The translations under genes were made by a program, and so were the position numbers. 59,136 nucleotides of DNA. Origin: Sporisorium sorghi (taxonomy: Eukaryota; Basidiomycota; Ustilaginomycetes; Ustilaginales; Ustilaginaceae). Location of the stretch: assembly GCA_023212695.1 (NCBI GenBank), contig JALCCG010000129.1, positions 1 to 59,136 of the forward strand, written 5' to 3'. The notes beneath the pieces are model-generated. The model saw nothing but the letters and a program-made list of their open reading frames with translations, did not search any database and was not told the origin of the DNA. This document shows positions 29,000 to 38,999 of this stretch, piece after piece; within the stretch, counting starts at the first letter, position 1, and each line of letters begins with the position of its first letter.

Positions 29000-29116
29000 A
29001 TCGAAAGCCTCCCCTTTTCCCTTCCCCCTTTGTATCTTGCCTAGCAGTTCGAATTTTTCCTTCCAATCCTTCCTTGCCTTGCTCCCTCGCTTGCCTCCAA
29101 GACATCGAGGACAAGG

Positions 29117-30325
29117 ATGTGGTTCCACCCCCTTCCGCTCGTCCTTTATGGAGTCCTCGTTCTCGCGGCTCTGGTCAGTGGAGAACACCGTGTGGCTGTA
29201 GTCTTCACGGACGTCAAGTTCGACGACAAGGCTGCCATGTGGTCTCTGCTGCTAATGAACAGGTATGACATGGTGGTCGCCATCACTTCTGGAATCAACG
29301 AACATTACAAAGCAGCGCAGGAGCTCAGGGAGTATCTGCACCGTCAAAACGGCCTGGGTGTTGGCAAATTTATCAACTTGGACCGGTTGATGATTCTGCA
29401 AGGGGACAACATCGGAACTGACCCGGCTCCGCACGAAGAGTGGTGGAAAAATTTAGATGGAACTCGGACCATTAAAGCGAATGAAGGCTTTCTGCGAAAC
29501 TTGCTAAAAGGCAGTCGAGTGAACATCTTCCAGATCGCTCCCGCTTCGAATGAGTTGGTTGAAGCCGTCATCAATGCGGCTGACGCCAACTCAATTGATG
29601 TGTACATGTTGCTGCACGGCTACAACAGTAAGCAGGTCGACAAGCAAGCGGAGAGGACCTTTCTGCAAAGCCTGCAAGAGAAGGTCTTGACTAAGGATCC
29701 AACAGCCAAGGTCGTCTTCACCTCGTCGTTCCAGAGCTATGAAGATCCAGACGGAGGAGGCAAGCAGCTGAAAGCGAACCTTGAGGGTATGTTCCCCTGG
29801 AAAGACGTGATGCAAGCAGTGCGGGATCCATTCTGGAGGCATCAGCTGCGCAAGGGCGCTTCAAAGCTTGGCATGCCCAAAATCCCGTACACGGACGAAC
29901 AGCTGGACAACGCTGTCTACGCGGCTAGGATGCAGCGAAACGAGGAATGGCGCCGCTATCTGGCCAACTACGTCCGCACTGCGATCCAACAAAACTCTCA
30001 CTTACAGGGTCAGAGCAAGGTTCTGGACAGATATCAACGCACGCTTCTGCCCGAATTCACGGGAACCCAACCGGCGACGATCGAGTTTGCCGATGCAGGA
30101 CACATTGCGGCGTGGCATCGCTACCTTGACAGCGCACGTCTTGGCAAAGTGTCAGGAATGCAATTGTGGCTCATCAAGTTCGTCGATGGATCAAGCAACG
30201 ACCCAGACGCCAAAGTCGAGCTTGCGATGGGCACTCGCCGGAACAACCACGGCTACCTTCTTAAAGGAGCGGACCGAAATGCGGATCTCCAGTGGATCAA
30301 GGATCTAGCTGAGATCCGCATTTAG
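29117..30325 (+). CDS. Secreted nucleoside-hydrolase-like protein, 402 aa
   Basis: The N-terminal signal peptide is clear (residues 1-22, hydrophobic core LPLVLYGVLVLAAL, cleavage likely after SG). The mature protein begins with VAVVFTDVKFDD, which aligns with the inosine-uridine nucleoside hydrolase opening TDPGxDDA: the three Asp positions are kept but the PG is lost. VAITSGINEHYKAAQELREYL matches the next strand-helix unit. The stretch around residues 135-170 (FQIAPASNELVEAV, then VYMLLHGYN) matches the family's LGPLTN and LMGG block. It is a single exon with ATG at 29117. Altered metal-site residues mean that activity is uncertain. It could be a secreted ribonucleoside hydrolase or a non-catalytic effector with that fold. 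The fold assignment is from motif alignment by eye. Confidence 0.6.
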   Translation: MWFHPLPLVLYGVLVLAALVSGEHRVAVVFTDVKFDDKAAMWSLLLMNRYDMVVAITSGINEHYKAAQELREYLHRQNGLGVGKFINLDRLMILQGDNIGTDPAPHEEWWKNLDGTRTIKANEGFLRNLLKGSRVNIFQIAPASNELVEAVINAADANSIDVYMLLHGYNSKQVDKQAERTFLQSLQEKVLTKDPTAKVVFTSSFQSYEDPDGGGKQLKANLEGMFPWKDVMQAVRDPFWRHQLRKGASKLGMPKIPYTDEQLDNAVYAARMQRNEEWRRYLANYVRTAIQQNSHLQGQSKVLDRYQRTLLPEFTGTQPATIEFADAGHIAAWHRYLDSARLGKVSGMQLWLIKFVDGSSNDPDAKVELAMGTRRNNHGYLLKGADRNADLQWIKDLAEIRI

Positions 30326-30825
30326 AGGTCGTTTCGGTCAACCAGCGGTACGCGGTTGCACATGCCAGTCGTGGTGGCCCACGAAGCATCAGCTCATCCT
30401 CGGCGGGGCCGGGTTGACGAGATCCACATGAGCTCAGCTCAGTTCAAGCTGGATTAGGCAATCACAAACACGCTTTTTTTTTTTTTTCTTTTTTTTCCCT
30501 TCTGCGCACTGCTGACTTTTGTGTGTCTGTGGACTTGGCAGCGATTGCGGCATGGATCGACATTTGAGTTGCGCCGACCGATTGGGTCGGAAGTGGATTC
30601 GCGAGAGAGAGGGAGGAGTGTTTTGCGAGTCTCATCGACCGCAATGTGCTATCCGATGTGAGCTCGGTGAAATGCGACGTCGTCGATTCGCCAATGCAGC
30701 TTTTCCGCCTGCACAGCGCTTGCCCACGCCACGCCTTTTGTTTCCCAGCCAAGCGGCCTGAAGGGTCCAGTTTCGGACACAGAATGAATCGTGAGGGGGA
30801 AAAAAAGCCGAAAGATCGGCGATCT

Positions 30826-30856
<31 letters not shown>

Positions 30857-31275
30857 CTTCTTCTTCTTTTTCGCTCAAGCTGATCTTGGCGAGCCTTGAG
30901 GTTGCTGAGTGAGATGCTCAGCTGCTGAAAAATCAAAAAAAAAAATCAAAAAAATCAACGAGACCCTTAGCCGCACACAGTCACATCCAGTCACAAGGTC
31001 ACACGCTGCGACCGACACACAAGCGCTGCTGCCGAAGCTGAGATTTCCAACTTGGCGCCCTTGTCCCCGCATCCCCCCCAAATTCTGTGATTCTCTTGGT
31101 TCGTCGTCGTCGCATTCTAATTTACCTGCGCAGCCTTTTTCCATTTGCTTGGATTGCTTCTTCCCCTCATCCTCCTACAGCATCGTCATCCACGGTCGTC
31201 ACCATCATCAGCACCACTACCACCACCGCAGCGTTAATACGCTGATTCCACTTCACATCCTCGGCTTCCGTCACG
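30326..31275. other. 950-bp intergenic region, no gene seen
   Basis: Contains T-rich tracts (about 30474-30498 and 30829-30867), A-rich tracts (30935-30957) and CA/CAC-rich leader before the regulator at 31276. Short frames exist (for example plus 30552-30758) but look like chance. Confidence 0.5.
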
Positions 31276-34200
31276 ATGCAGCCAAAACCCATCGCAGCGC
31301 AACCGGCGCCCATCAACACCAGCAGCCAGGCAGTCCACTTCGGTGCTTCCGAAACAGGAAGCCCTTCCAGCTCAGTCTCGCCTCGCGCACGCTCTCCCTC
31401 TGGCACAGCCACTCCCGATCGCAGTTTCGCAAATGGCAACGGCTCAGCTCCTTCCTCGCTCTCCAAAGCAGCTGCGGCCGGTGCCAGCGCAGGTCCCAGT
31501 CGCCCCGCCACCGCCGCACTAGCAGCCAAAATTGCCGCCTCACGCCAGCACGGCACCGTCGCAGATGCTGTCGCCGCTTCGTTGGGCAGCAAGCGAGAAC
31601 GAAAGAGGAAACGCATCCACTACAGCTGCGCAGAATGTCATCGCCGCAAGCACAAGTGCGATCGTCAAACACCATGCCAGCCCTGCATCGATCGTGGTCT
31701 CGGCGACAGCTGTCGACCGTTCGAGGATGGCGACCAGTTTGGCGACATGCGCGACAGGGTGCAACGCCTCGAAGACATTGTCGAGGGTCTCGCCATTGCC
31801 CATGCAGAGCTCGCAAAGGAACTCAAAGATTCGCGCGGTCAGATGGCTGCTTTCGTCGAGATGGTCTCGAGCGACGAAGAGCAGGATGCCGATCCCAACG
31901 ATCCCGCTGCCGCCACGCGACCCCAGCCAAAGAAGCGCAGGCGAATCATCCGTCCCAGCACAGCGAGAGGCATCGAACGAGAGGAGCTTTTCAATTCCGA
32001 GGCACAGGCCATCGCAGCCTCCAAGGGCGAAGTCATCGACTCCACCAATTCCAAACCCAACGCGCCACGCTACGATCTCGGCGGCAATCCGCTCGAAGGC
32101 GGTCTCGCTCGCGACGGTGACAGCTGGTTCGGTGCTCTCGCTCTACCTTCCGTCAGCCGCGGTGTCATCGAGACCGAGATCAACGGCGAGCGTCTCGAGC
32201 TCGGCGCCAACTTCCCTCGTTTCCCCGCTTCCGTCAAGCTGCACCGTCTCATCCACGAAGGTGGTGCGCCCGAAAACATCCTCAGCGATCTCATGAACTC
32301 GCTCCCATCCAAAGCGGATACCGACCGCTTGCTCGACATCTACTTCCGCGACATCAACCATACTCGACTGCCCATCCACGAGGGCACCTTCCGCCAATCC
32401 TACGACGAGCTCATGGAATTCAGGTGGGGCAACGCCAAAGAGGAGCGAGGCGACGATGGCGCCAGGCATGTCCCCTTTTTGGCTTTCCTCTTTGCCATCC
32501 TTGCTACTGCCATGCGCTCTCTGCCCGAAGCTCTTGGCAGCGAGACCGAGGCCAAAAAGGGCGCTGTTCGCCTCTACCATGCATGCCGACGCACCATCAA
32601 CATCGCCTCCACCATCCGTGTCGACCACATCGATCTCGTGCTCGCCCATCTCTTTGCCGCTCGATTCCTCATTTGCCAGCGCCAGAGTGCCGAGAGTTGG
32701 TCGCTCCTCGGCAACGCCATCCGTGCCGCACAGGCCATCGGTCTGCATAGAGACGGCAGCAAGCTCGGTCTCGACGCCATCACCACAGAACGCAGGCGTC
32801 GACTCTGGGCCATCATCTTCTACATGGACAAGACCACCAGCATCCTCCTCGGCCGTCCACAGGCCATCCAGGAGTTCCACTGCGACACGCTCCCACCCTC
32901 CGACATTGACATCGACACCATGCCACGATCTGCTAGGCCCTATGTGCCGCGCACCAGGCCCCGTCCCAACACGCCGCCCGGCGTGTTCCTCTTTGTCGCC
33001 ATCCGCCACGAGCTCACGCGTCTCACGGGCAAGATCGTCGAGCATTTCCAGAACCTCGCCAGTCCGCGCAGGTATGCCGATGTCGTCGCACTCGATGAAG
33101 AGCTCGAAAAGTTCCGCAAGGATATCCCGGACATCTACCGCGTCGACAAGGCCACCAACGGAACAGGGCCCGACACCAACAAGGAGTTCGACGCCGTCTG
33201 CCCCTGGTTGCCCCTCCACCGCTACCTGCTCAACATCGAGTACCACTACGTGCGCATTGCGCTGCACAGGCCGTACGTGCTGCGCAATTCCGAGAAGTAC
33301 TCGCACTCGCGCACAGCTGCTTTCGAGAGCGCCAAAGCCGACCGCAGGGTTCGTCAGGAGTATCGCAAGGACGTCAAGTGGGAACCCGAGCGTGCGCGCA
33401 AGGTGCACATGGGTGGTCTTTATCGACTCTTCAATGCGACCATGATGATCGGCATTGCGTTGCTTCTCGATCCCAACGGTCCGGAGGCGCCGGACTTCCT
33501 GTCGTACCTCGACGAGTTTATCGAGCTGCACAAGCACCGCGAGGGCGAGGCGGACCAGTGCAGCAAGCGCGAGGTCAAGATCATCGAGCTGTTTAGAGCG
33601 AAAGCGCGCGATCCCACGTGGTGCGCTACCTCTGCGACGGGTGCTAGCAGGAAGTTGGCTGGAGGGGAAAAGGGCAAGAACGGGCAGGCAGCAGACGGGG
33701 TTGGCTCGACGAAGGCATCGGGAGGACGCAGCAGCAAAGACGCAGCGGCCAAGCGCGAGAGCAGCAAGGAGGGCACAGCGGGTGTTGGCACGGCCGCCTT
33801 CAGCTCCGCCATGCTGCTCGGCGGGTCTAAGCCGAATAGCTCGCAACTGGCACGGGCGAGTTCGGTCAAGACGACGGATAGCATCACGCCACCGCCGTTC
33901 GCGGGTCTTTTTGGTGGCAGTGCTGGCGCCTCTGGGCCAGGGCTTGCACTCGGCACCGTGGCTACAGGCACCACGAGCGACGCGGCCACCGACCTGGCAC
34001 AGAGCATCTTCGACCAGCTCGGCGGCTACGAGCCCAGCTTCGGCATGCTCAACCCCACACCCAACGACGCGCTCAACTTCAACGCCGGCTCCGGGCTTGG
34101 TTTCGGGCCTAGTCACACGTCGAACAGCATGGGATTCGATTCAGCGGCAGGATTTGACATTACGAGCTACTTCAACACGCCGGCGCCGGGCGGGTCGTCG

Positions 34201-34659
34201 GGTCCATCACCCAATGTGACTGCGACCGCTGGTGCGGTGGGGACGTCGGCTGCGCCGCCCACGAGCGCGGTGGGGCAGAGTGGTGCCAACTCGATCGCGA
34301 TCCCGGCTACGACGTCGGCGGAGCACAGCGGGATCCCGAATTTCCAGCCGAGTGCGCATCCGCATTTGCGCGCGCTCAATGCGTCTAGTGGGAATGGGTT
34401 TGGGTTCAACGGCGCGTCGGCGGGCGAGAGGCCGGGCGAGGGGGGGATCAATGGCGCAGGTGGAATGGCGAGCGGTGGTGGTGCAGGTGGGCCGAGCGAT
34501 TGGGGATTGCTCCCGTGGGGTGGGTTGATTGAGGCGATCGCACAGAGCTCGCATGGGATGGATCACCAGCAGCATGGGCAGCAGCCGGGCTCGAATGGTA
34601 CGCCCAGCTCGCATTCCGAGTTGAAGACGGAAACGCCAGAGGGGTCGGATAAGCATTGA
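31276..34659 (+). CDS. Zn(II)2Cys6 transcription factor with fungal middle homology domain, 1127 aa
   Basis: Predicted nuclear regulator, single exon. A disordered N-terminus ends in a basic KRERKRKRIH stretch. The zinc cluster starts at Cys118 (SCAECHRRKHKCD, then CQPC and a sixth Cys before RPF). A coiled-coil dimerisation helix follows (about 155-195). The fungal_trans middle homology domain is clear at about 340-620, including SWSLLGNAIRAAQAIGLHRDG and RRRLWAIIFYMDK. The C-terminal third is Gly/Ser/Ala/Asn-rich and disordered, typical of activation regions. The ATG at 31276 (TCACGATGC) opens the frame. It is convergent with the metallo-hydrolase gene across a gap-containing junction. Target genes are unknown. 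Confidence 0.93.
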   Translation: MQPKPIAAQPAPINTSSQAVHFGASETGSPSSSVSPRARSPSGTATPDRSFANGNGSAPSSLSKAAAAGASAGPSRPATAALAAKIAASRQHGTVADAVAASLGSKRERKRKRIHYSCAECHRRKHKCDRQTPCQPCIDRGLGDSCRPFEDGDQFGDMRDRVQRLEDIVEGLAIAHAELAKELKDSRGQMAAFVEMVSSDEEQDADPNDPAAATRPQPKKRRRIIRPSTARGIEREELFNSEAQAIAASKGEVIDSTNSKPNAPRYDLGGNPLEGGLARDGDSWFGALALPSVSRGVIETEINGERLELGANFPRFPASVKLHRLIHEGGAPENILSDLMNSLPSKADTDRLLDIYFRDINHTRLPIHEGTFRQSYDELMEFRWGNAKEERGDDGARHVPFLAFLFAILATAMRSLPEALGSETEAKKGAVRLYHACRRTINIASTIRVDHIDLVLAHLFAARFLICQRQSAESWSLLGNAIRAAQAIGLHRDGSKLGLDAITTERRRRLWAIIFYMDKTTSILLGRPQAIQEFHCDTLPPSDIDIDTMPRSARPYVPRTRPRPNTPPGVFLFVAIRHELTRLTGKIVEHFQNLASPRRYADVVALDEELEKFRKDIPDIYRVDKATNGTGPDTNKEFDAVCPWLPLHRYLLNIEYHYVRIALHRPYVLRNSEKYSHSRTAAFESAKADRRVRQEYRKDVKWEPERARKVHMGGLYRLFNATMMIGIALLLDPNGPEAPDFLSYLDEFIELHKHREGEADQCSKREVKIIELFRAKARDPTWCATSATGASRKLAGGEKGKNGQAADGVGSTKASGGRSSKDAAAKRESSKEGTAGVGTAAFSSAMLLGGSKPNSSQLARASSVKTTDSITPPPFAGLFGGSAGASGPGLALGTVATGTTSDAATDLAQSIFDQLGGYEPSFGMLNPTPNDALNFNAGSGLGFGPSHTSNSMGFDSAAGFDITSYFNTPAPGGSSGPSPNVTATAGAVGTSAAPPTSAVGQSGANSIAIPATTSAEHSGIPNFQPSAHPHLRALNASSGNGFGFNGASAGERPGEGGINGAGGMASGGGAGGPSDWGLLPWGGLIEAIAQSSHGMDHQQHGQQPGSNGTPSSHSELKTETPEGSDKH

Positions 34660-34882
34660 AGGTTGGTATTGCGGGGTCCGGTGGTATATTGTTCGTCAAT
34701 GTAAGCGCAAGTTGTAGTGGCGGTGGCAGAGAACGACGTTTTCCATGCAGCATGTCTTTGCACCTGAACAAGGGGGGGGGGGGGGGGGGGCGGGGGGCCC
34801 GTCCGAAGGGGTTATATCCGCCACGTGAGTGGCCACGCCANNNNNNNNNNGGGTACTGGGCGGCGGCTGTGTGTGGGAGTCG

Positions 34883-34919
<37 letters not shown>

Positions 34920-34931
34920 GGCGCGCCCGAT
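34660..34931. other. Convergent junction with G-homopolymers and a scaffold gap
   Basis: The junction holds G19 at 34772-34790, ten N at 34841-34850 and G34 at 34884-34917. Just before the N run the sequence reads GTGGCCACGCC (34829-34839), the arm motif of the dispersed repeat, so the gap may hide a further copy. No gene is seen. Confidence 0.7.
34841..34850. other. Scaffold gap (10 N)
   Basis: Ten N of nominal length between two G-homopolymers. The true size is unknown. Confidence 0.99.
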
Positions 34932-36695
34932 CTAGAGCGTGATACTCGCCCCATGATTGAGCGCCACAAACGTCTTGCCCTTGCCCTTGCCCCTGACCTC
35001 GCCATCCCTGGCAAACTCGACAGCAAACCGCTCACACGCCCACTCCAACTGCCCTAGGGACTTCAACACCTCTTCCGGTCCGGAGATAAACGTGCCCCAA
35101 TGAATGGCCATGCACACGCCTTTCCCACCCTCGGTCATCTTGTCAAACACCCGCACAGCGTCCCAGGGGGGCATGTGGTTGGCCGCGGTCAAGCCCGCGC
35201 TGATGCGCGGGAAGGGCGAGACGCTGTCCGGTAGCGGGACGTATGAGCGGAGGAACGAGATGGTCGCGCCCACGGAGATGGGCAGCATGAGCAACGTGGG
35301 TGTGCCGAGGCGGGTGACGATTTCGTCGAATGCCGGGCAGGGTGGGTATCCTTCGGAGTCGGAGGGTGAGAGGGGCGTGCCGCCGCGGTAGACCGGGGTG
35401 TCGTCGCTGGTCTCGGACGTGGGTGTGGCAGCAGTGTGGGAAGGCGGTGGAGGCGGGAACGCACCCCTGTGGAACTGACACCCCGTATCACCGCCGAAGA
35501 AGATTTTCGTCGGTTCACTGGCGTGACCAGGGTGCTCGAGGAACCACGATGCCCATAACGCGCAGTTGGCGTCTAGGCCGTAGCGCCCCGAACCGTGTTG
35601 CGCGGGCGTGCACACCACGCGCAGCGCCTTGTCGGACCCAGGCGCGGAGAGGAGCACTTCGTCCCACCAGTCCAGCTCCGTGACGCGCTCCGGTGGGATC
35701 GAGAGGTTGGACGTCGTCGCGGTTGTCAGGCTCGACGTCGATGTGGTTGTGGGCTGTAAACGTTGGTCGTTTGCGTGTGCGCCGACGAACCACTCCTTAT
35801 TGCCCAACGGCACGACGAACCGCACTCTGTCGCTGTTCTCCCTCCACACAGAACAAATCGTGTCGTAGTCCAAGTGGTCGTAGTGGTTATGCGAGATGAT
35901 GACCACGTCGATCGGCGGCAGGGATTCCACAGCACACGGCGCAGCGTACGTCCGCACCGGCCCCGCGACCTGCGTCGGCGAACAGCGCTGTGAAAAGATC
36001 GGGTCGAACAGCACGCGTACCGGCTCACCCCCAACGCTGAGTGGGGGGAGCTGCACCAGCACCCCCGCGTGCCCGAGCCAGGTGGCTTTCAACCTCTTAT
36101 CGGGAGAAAACTCGAATGCGGGCGGTTGGATGGTGAGTAGCTGTTTGGAGGCTAGCTTGATGCGTTGTTGTCGGGTATACGAGGGGGCTGCGGAGGGGAT
36201 GGATGTGAACCAGTTTGTAGACGGAGCACTCGACAATGTATCGTTTGCAACGTCTTCGAGATCCGGCGTGCCAGGCCGACTGTCCTTGTACGCATCCTCC
36301 CCTTGCCCGCTATCCCCATCGCCGCTCAAGTCCACATGGCGCATGGCCCACTCAATCGCCGCATCGTGATCCTCCCCCCACTCCAACCCCTGCCACACCT
36401 CGGCCACCGTCGGCTTGTGCCAGCTCGGCCACGGGTTCCTAAACCCCGTCCGCACGACCCTGTGCGAGTCGACGAGCGCAATCGAGTTCGGCAGACACGC
36501 TAAGCCCTGCGCCCCATCATCGTCGTCGTCCTGTGGCAGGACAGGCGTGGCAGGCTGCGCGTTCCAGTGCGGGAGGTAGGACGAGAGTGTGGTTCCGGGT
36601 GCCGGGGCTAGGACGTGGTGGCTAGGTGGTAGGCCGTCCGGGGTGATGTTGGGCTTGATGTGCGCCGTTAGAGGGTGTTTCGGTGCGGTGTGCAT
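34932..36695 (-). CDS. NAPE-PLD-like metallo-beta-lactamase-fold phospholipase, 587 aa
   Basis: Zinc hydrolase of the N-acyl-phosphatidylethanolamine phospholipase D family (yeast Fmp30 type). FRNPWPSWHKPT near residues 95-106 is the family's entry motif. The metal site is complete: SHNHYDH (His269, His271, Asp273, His274), a later QHGSGR histidine, GGDTGCQ aspartate and AIHWGTF histidine. A Ser/Thr-rich insertion lies after the GGDTG strand. It is longer than animal NAPE-PLD (about 390) because of an N-terminal extension and insertions. The start is the ATG at 36695; an in-frame upstream start to 36746 adds only Pro/Ser residues. It acts on membrane lipids; the cellular site is not clear from the sequence. 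It is divergent from UDP-xylose synthase. Confidence 0.9.
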   Translation of the reverse strand: MHTAPKHPLTAHIKPNITPDGLPPSHHVLAPAPGTTLSSYLPHWNAQPATPVLPQDDDDDGAQGLACLPNSIALVDSHRVVRTGFRNPWPSWHKPTVAEVWQGLEWGEDHDAAIEWAMRHVDLSGDGDSGQGEDAYKDSRPGTPDLEDVANDTLSSAPSTNWFTSIPSAAPSYTRQQRIKLASKQLLTIQPPAFEFSPDKRLKATWLGHAGVLVQLPPLSVGGEPVRVLFDPIFSQRCSPTQVAGPVRTYAAPCAVESLPPIDVVIISHNHYDHLDYDTICSVWRENSDRVRFVVPLGNKEWFVGAHANDQRLQPTTTSTSSLTTATTSNLSIPPERVTELDWWDEVLLSAPGSDKALRVVCTPAQHGSGRYGLDANCALWASWFLEHPGHASEPTKIFFGGDTGCQFHRGAFPPPPPSHTAATPTSETSDDTPVYRGGTPLSPSDSEGYPPCPAFDEIVTRLGTPTLLMLPISVGATISFLRSYVPLPDSVSPFPRISAGLTAANHMPPWDAVRVFDKMTEGGKGVCMAIHWGTFISGPEEVLKSLGQLEWACERFAVEFARDGEVRGKGKGKTFVALNHGASITL

Positions 36696-37146
36696 GTTGG
36701 GCGATGGTGGTGGTGGTGAGGATACTCCTGAGGAAAAGAGGGTCAAAGCGGGGTTTCTGGGCGAGTGGAGGGAATTTTTATTTTTATTTTTATTTTTATT
36801 TTTTTGCTACAATGACTGCTCTGCTGCCAGTTGAAGGTGGCCACGCCTCGTATACTCGGAATTTGGCAGGGGAATTCGAGTTACCAGGCGTGGCCACACT
36901 TTGGATTTTTTTTTGGATTTTTGGATCTTTTTTCTTGAATTTTTCCAGCCTGTATTTTCCCCAAGCTACCATCATCAATTCGAACCCCCTGCCGCCCCAC
37001 TTTTTCTTTTAATTCTAAATTTATTGAAGCGCATTTTCATCCATTTCAGCTGTCAAAAAAAAAACAATGCTGTCCATGACGACGATGACCAGAACAAAGT
37101 GTTGGTCTTGCTTCAACCAACACCACCACCTCTTCACAAAACACAC
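36696..37146. other. Divergent promoter with dispersed repeat copy 2
   Basis: 451 bp holding an (ATTTTT)n tract (about 36776-36805), the second copy of the dispersed repeat (36822-36990) and CA-rich leader before the UDP-xylose synthase ATG. The open frame that starts at 36901 is repeat-derived and not considered coding. Confidence 0.65.
36822..36990 (+). repeat. Dispersed repeat, copy 2, with inverted arms
   Basis: Nearly identical to 14365-14531 and in the same orientation. The arm GTGGCCACGCCT is at 36837-36848 and its inverse AGGCGTGGCCAC is at 36886-36897. The T-rich middle is slightly expanded, and the internal 12-13 bp duplication seen in copy 1 is missing. It ends 156 bp before the ATG at 37147. 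Confidence 0.85.
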
Positions 37147-38877
37147 ATGGACACCACACAACCAGACACAACAGACGTCGGCGACGGCAGCATCGCCAAC
37201 TCCCACCAACCTCCACCAGACCATCACGTACCTCTGGAACACCTTCGCTCGCTCTACTATCGACCCGCTTTAGGTTCGGGCATCCTCGTTCCGTCCTCCG
37301 ATGTGTTGGTGCAGCAGCAGTCGTCGTCGTCGTCGTCGTCGCCGCAGATAGGAGGAGCGGTGGTGCAGGGCAGTCCGAGTTACGGATCGAGTACGCCGTC
37401 GTCCGGGTGGCAGCGGCACGTGCGGGCAGAGAGCCATCCTGCCCGGAGTGCAAGGTCGTCGTTCTGGTCGCACAATGTGCCGCATGCGCATCCAGAGTCG
37501 CATGTGAGCATTCTGCAGTCGCAGGGGCATGCTAGCTCGGCCGATGTGAACGTGTCTCAACGGCAGATGAGCTACATCCACGCTGCGCTGGGATCTGCCG
37601 CGTCGTCGTTCGGGCTCGGTATCGGAGCGTCCTCGTCGTCGTACGGCTACCTCCCGACACGCGTGCTGCCGGTCGACCTTAAAAAGCGCATCCTCGTCAC
37701 GGGCGGTGCCGGGTTCGTCGGCTCGCACCTGGTCGACCGCCTCATGCTCATGGGCCACGACGTGCTGGTGATCGACAACTTCTTCACCGGCCAAAAGACC
37801 AACCTCTCCCAATGGTCTGGTCACCCGAACTTCGAGCTTATCAGACACGACGTCGTCGAGCCGCTCATCGTCGAAGTGGATCAGATCTACCACCTCGCGT
37901 GCCCCGCTAGCCCGATCTCGTACCAAGCCAATCAGATCAAGACGATCAAGACCAATTTTATGGGCACGCTGAACGCGCTCGGGCTGGCGAAACGCACCAA
38001 GGCGCGGTTTCTGCTCGCGAGCACTTCGGAGGTGTATGGAGATCCGGATGTGCACCCGCAGCCCGAGACGTATCATGGCAACGTCAACCCGGTCGGGCCG
38101 AGAGCGTGCTACGATGAAGGCAAGAGGGTCGCCGAGACCCTGACGTACGGGTACTTTTACCAGGACGGGGTGGACGTGCGGGTCGCGAGGATTTTCAACA
38201 CGTACGGGCCGAGGATGCACCCGAGGGACGGGAGGGTGGTGAGCAATTTGATTCTGCAGGCGTTGAGAGGGGAGCCGATGACGGTGTTTGGCGATGGGAA
38301 GCAGACGAGGAGTTTCCAGTTTGTGCATGATTTGGTGGATGGGCTGATTGCGCTCATGAACGTCGAGCCTGTCGAAGGGCAGCTGCAGCAGCAACAGGCG
38401 CAGGTCGCATCGGCAGCAGCACTCGAAGCAGCGGACATAATGACCCAGGCGCCAGACACGATCATCCCGTCCACCTCGGCCGTCTCCACCCCCGCCATCA
38501 CCGCTGCTACCACCGAACCGGACAGCTACTTCAACGCGCACCGGCTCGACGTACACACGCCCGTCAACCTCGGCAACCCGGCCGAATTCACCATCATGGA
38601 GCTCGTCCACCTCGTCCAGAAGTGCGTCGCCAAGGTCAAGGCCGAAGATCGCCTCGACGCTTCCTCTTTGTCGCACACTGATGCAGTGGAGCCACCGGGT
38701 GGTGGGCAGTCCGAGATCCGCTTCTTCGCCATGCCCAAGGACGACCCCAAGCAGCGCAAGCCCGATATCACGCGCGCGACGAGCTTGCTCGACTGGTACC
38801 CCAGATGGAAGCTGCAGGATGGACTCGAGGAGATGACGCGCTGGTATTGGCAGCGTATCAAGGAGGGGTCGCCGTAG
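37147..38877 (+). CDS. UXS1: UDP-glucuronic acid decarboxylase (UDP-xylose synthase), 576 aa
   Basis: NAD-dependent extended short-chain dehydrogenase that converts UDP-glucuronate to UDP-xylose for glycan synthesis. A disordered Ser-rich N-terminal region of about 170 residues precedes the Rossmann core. [10 protein letters not shown] starts at residue 186, a STSEVYGDP active-site strand follows, and the catalytic Tyr322-Lys326 sits in [15 protein letters not shown] and the [16 protein letters not shown] substrate region come after it. An unusual Gln/Ala/Thr-rich insertion (about 405-459) interrupts the C-terminal substrate domain before [14 protein letters not shown]. No membrane anchor is seen, so it is likely cytosolic, unlike animal UXS1. 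The ATG at 37147 was chosen because upstream codons lie in the dispersed repeat. It is convergent with MSS51. Confidence 0.93.
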   Translation: MDTTQPDTTDVGDGSIANSHQPPPDHHVPLEHLRSLYYRPALGSGILVPSSDVLVQQQSSSSSSSPQIGGAVVQGSPSYGSSTPSSGWQRHVRAESHPARSARSSFWSHNVPHAHPESHVSILQSQGHASSADVNVSQRQMSYIHAALGSAASSFGLGIGASSSSYGYLPTRVLPVDLKKRILVTGGAGFVGSHLVDRLMLMGHDVLVIDNFFTGQKTNLSQWSGHPNFELIRHDVVEPLIVEVDQIYHLACPASPISYQANQIKTIKTNFMGTLNALGLAKRTKARFLLASTSEVYGDPDVHPQPETYHGNVNPVGPRACYDEGKRVAETLTYGYFYQDGVDVRVARIFNTYGPRMHPRDGRVVSNLILQALRGEPMTVFGDGKQTRSFQFVHDLVDGLIALMNVEPVEGQLQQQQAQVASAAALEAADIMTQAPDTIIPSTSAVSTPAITAATTEPDSYFNAHRLDVHTPVNLGNPAEFTIMELVHLVQKCVAKVKAEDRLDASSLSHTDAVEPPGGGQSEIRFFAMPKDDPKQRKPDITRATSLLDWYPRWKLQDGLEEMTRWYWQRIKEGSP

Positions 38878-38999
38878 CTCTGCCCTAGACAGCATGATAG
38901 ACTTGCAATAGACACACAAGAAACGACACTTGCTCGCACTCGGGAGAGAGGATGAAAATGAGATGTGAATTGCATTTGCACTCGTTCGCTTCGTGCGTT

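Larger units (their letters stand above)
28742..29116. other. Promoter region of the secreted hydrolase-like gene
   Basis: 375 bp with TATAAA at 28947-28952, a C16 run at 28984-28999 and a CT-rich leader (29000-29100) directly before the ATG. If the minus-strand microprotein is real, this is a shared divergent promoter. Confidence 0.6.

Noticed and set aside
32143..34116. 657-codon minus-strand frame inside the second Zn2Cys6 gene
   Set aside because: Antisense shadow of a strongly biased coding region with a clear zinc cluster and middle homology domain on the plus strand.
36901..37146. Extended N-terminus of UDP-xylose synthase from 36901
   Set aside because: Encoded by the dispersed repeat and A/T-rich leader (Phe/Leu-rich translation); the ATG at 37147 gives a normal start.
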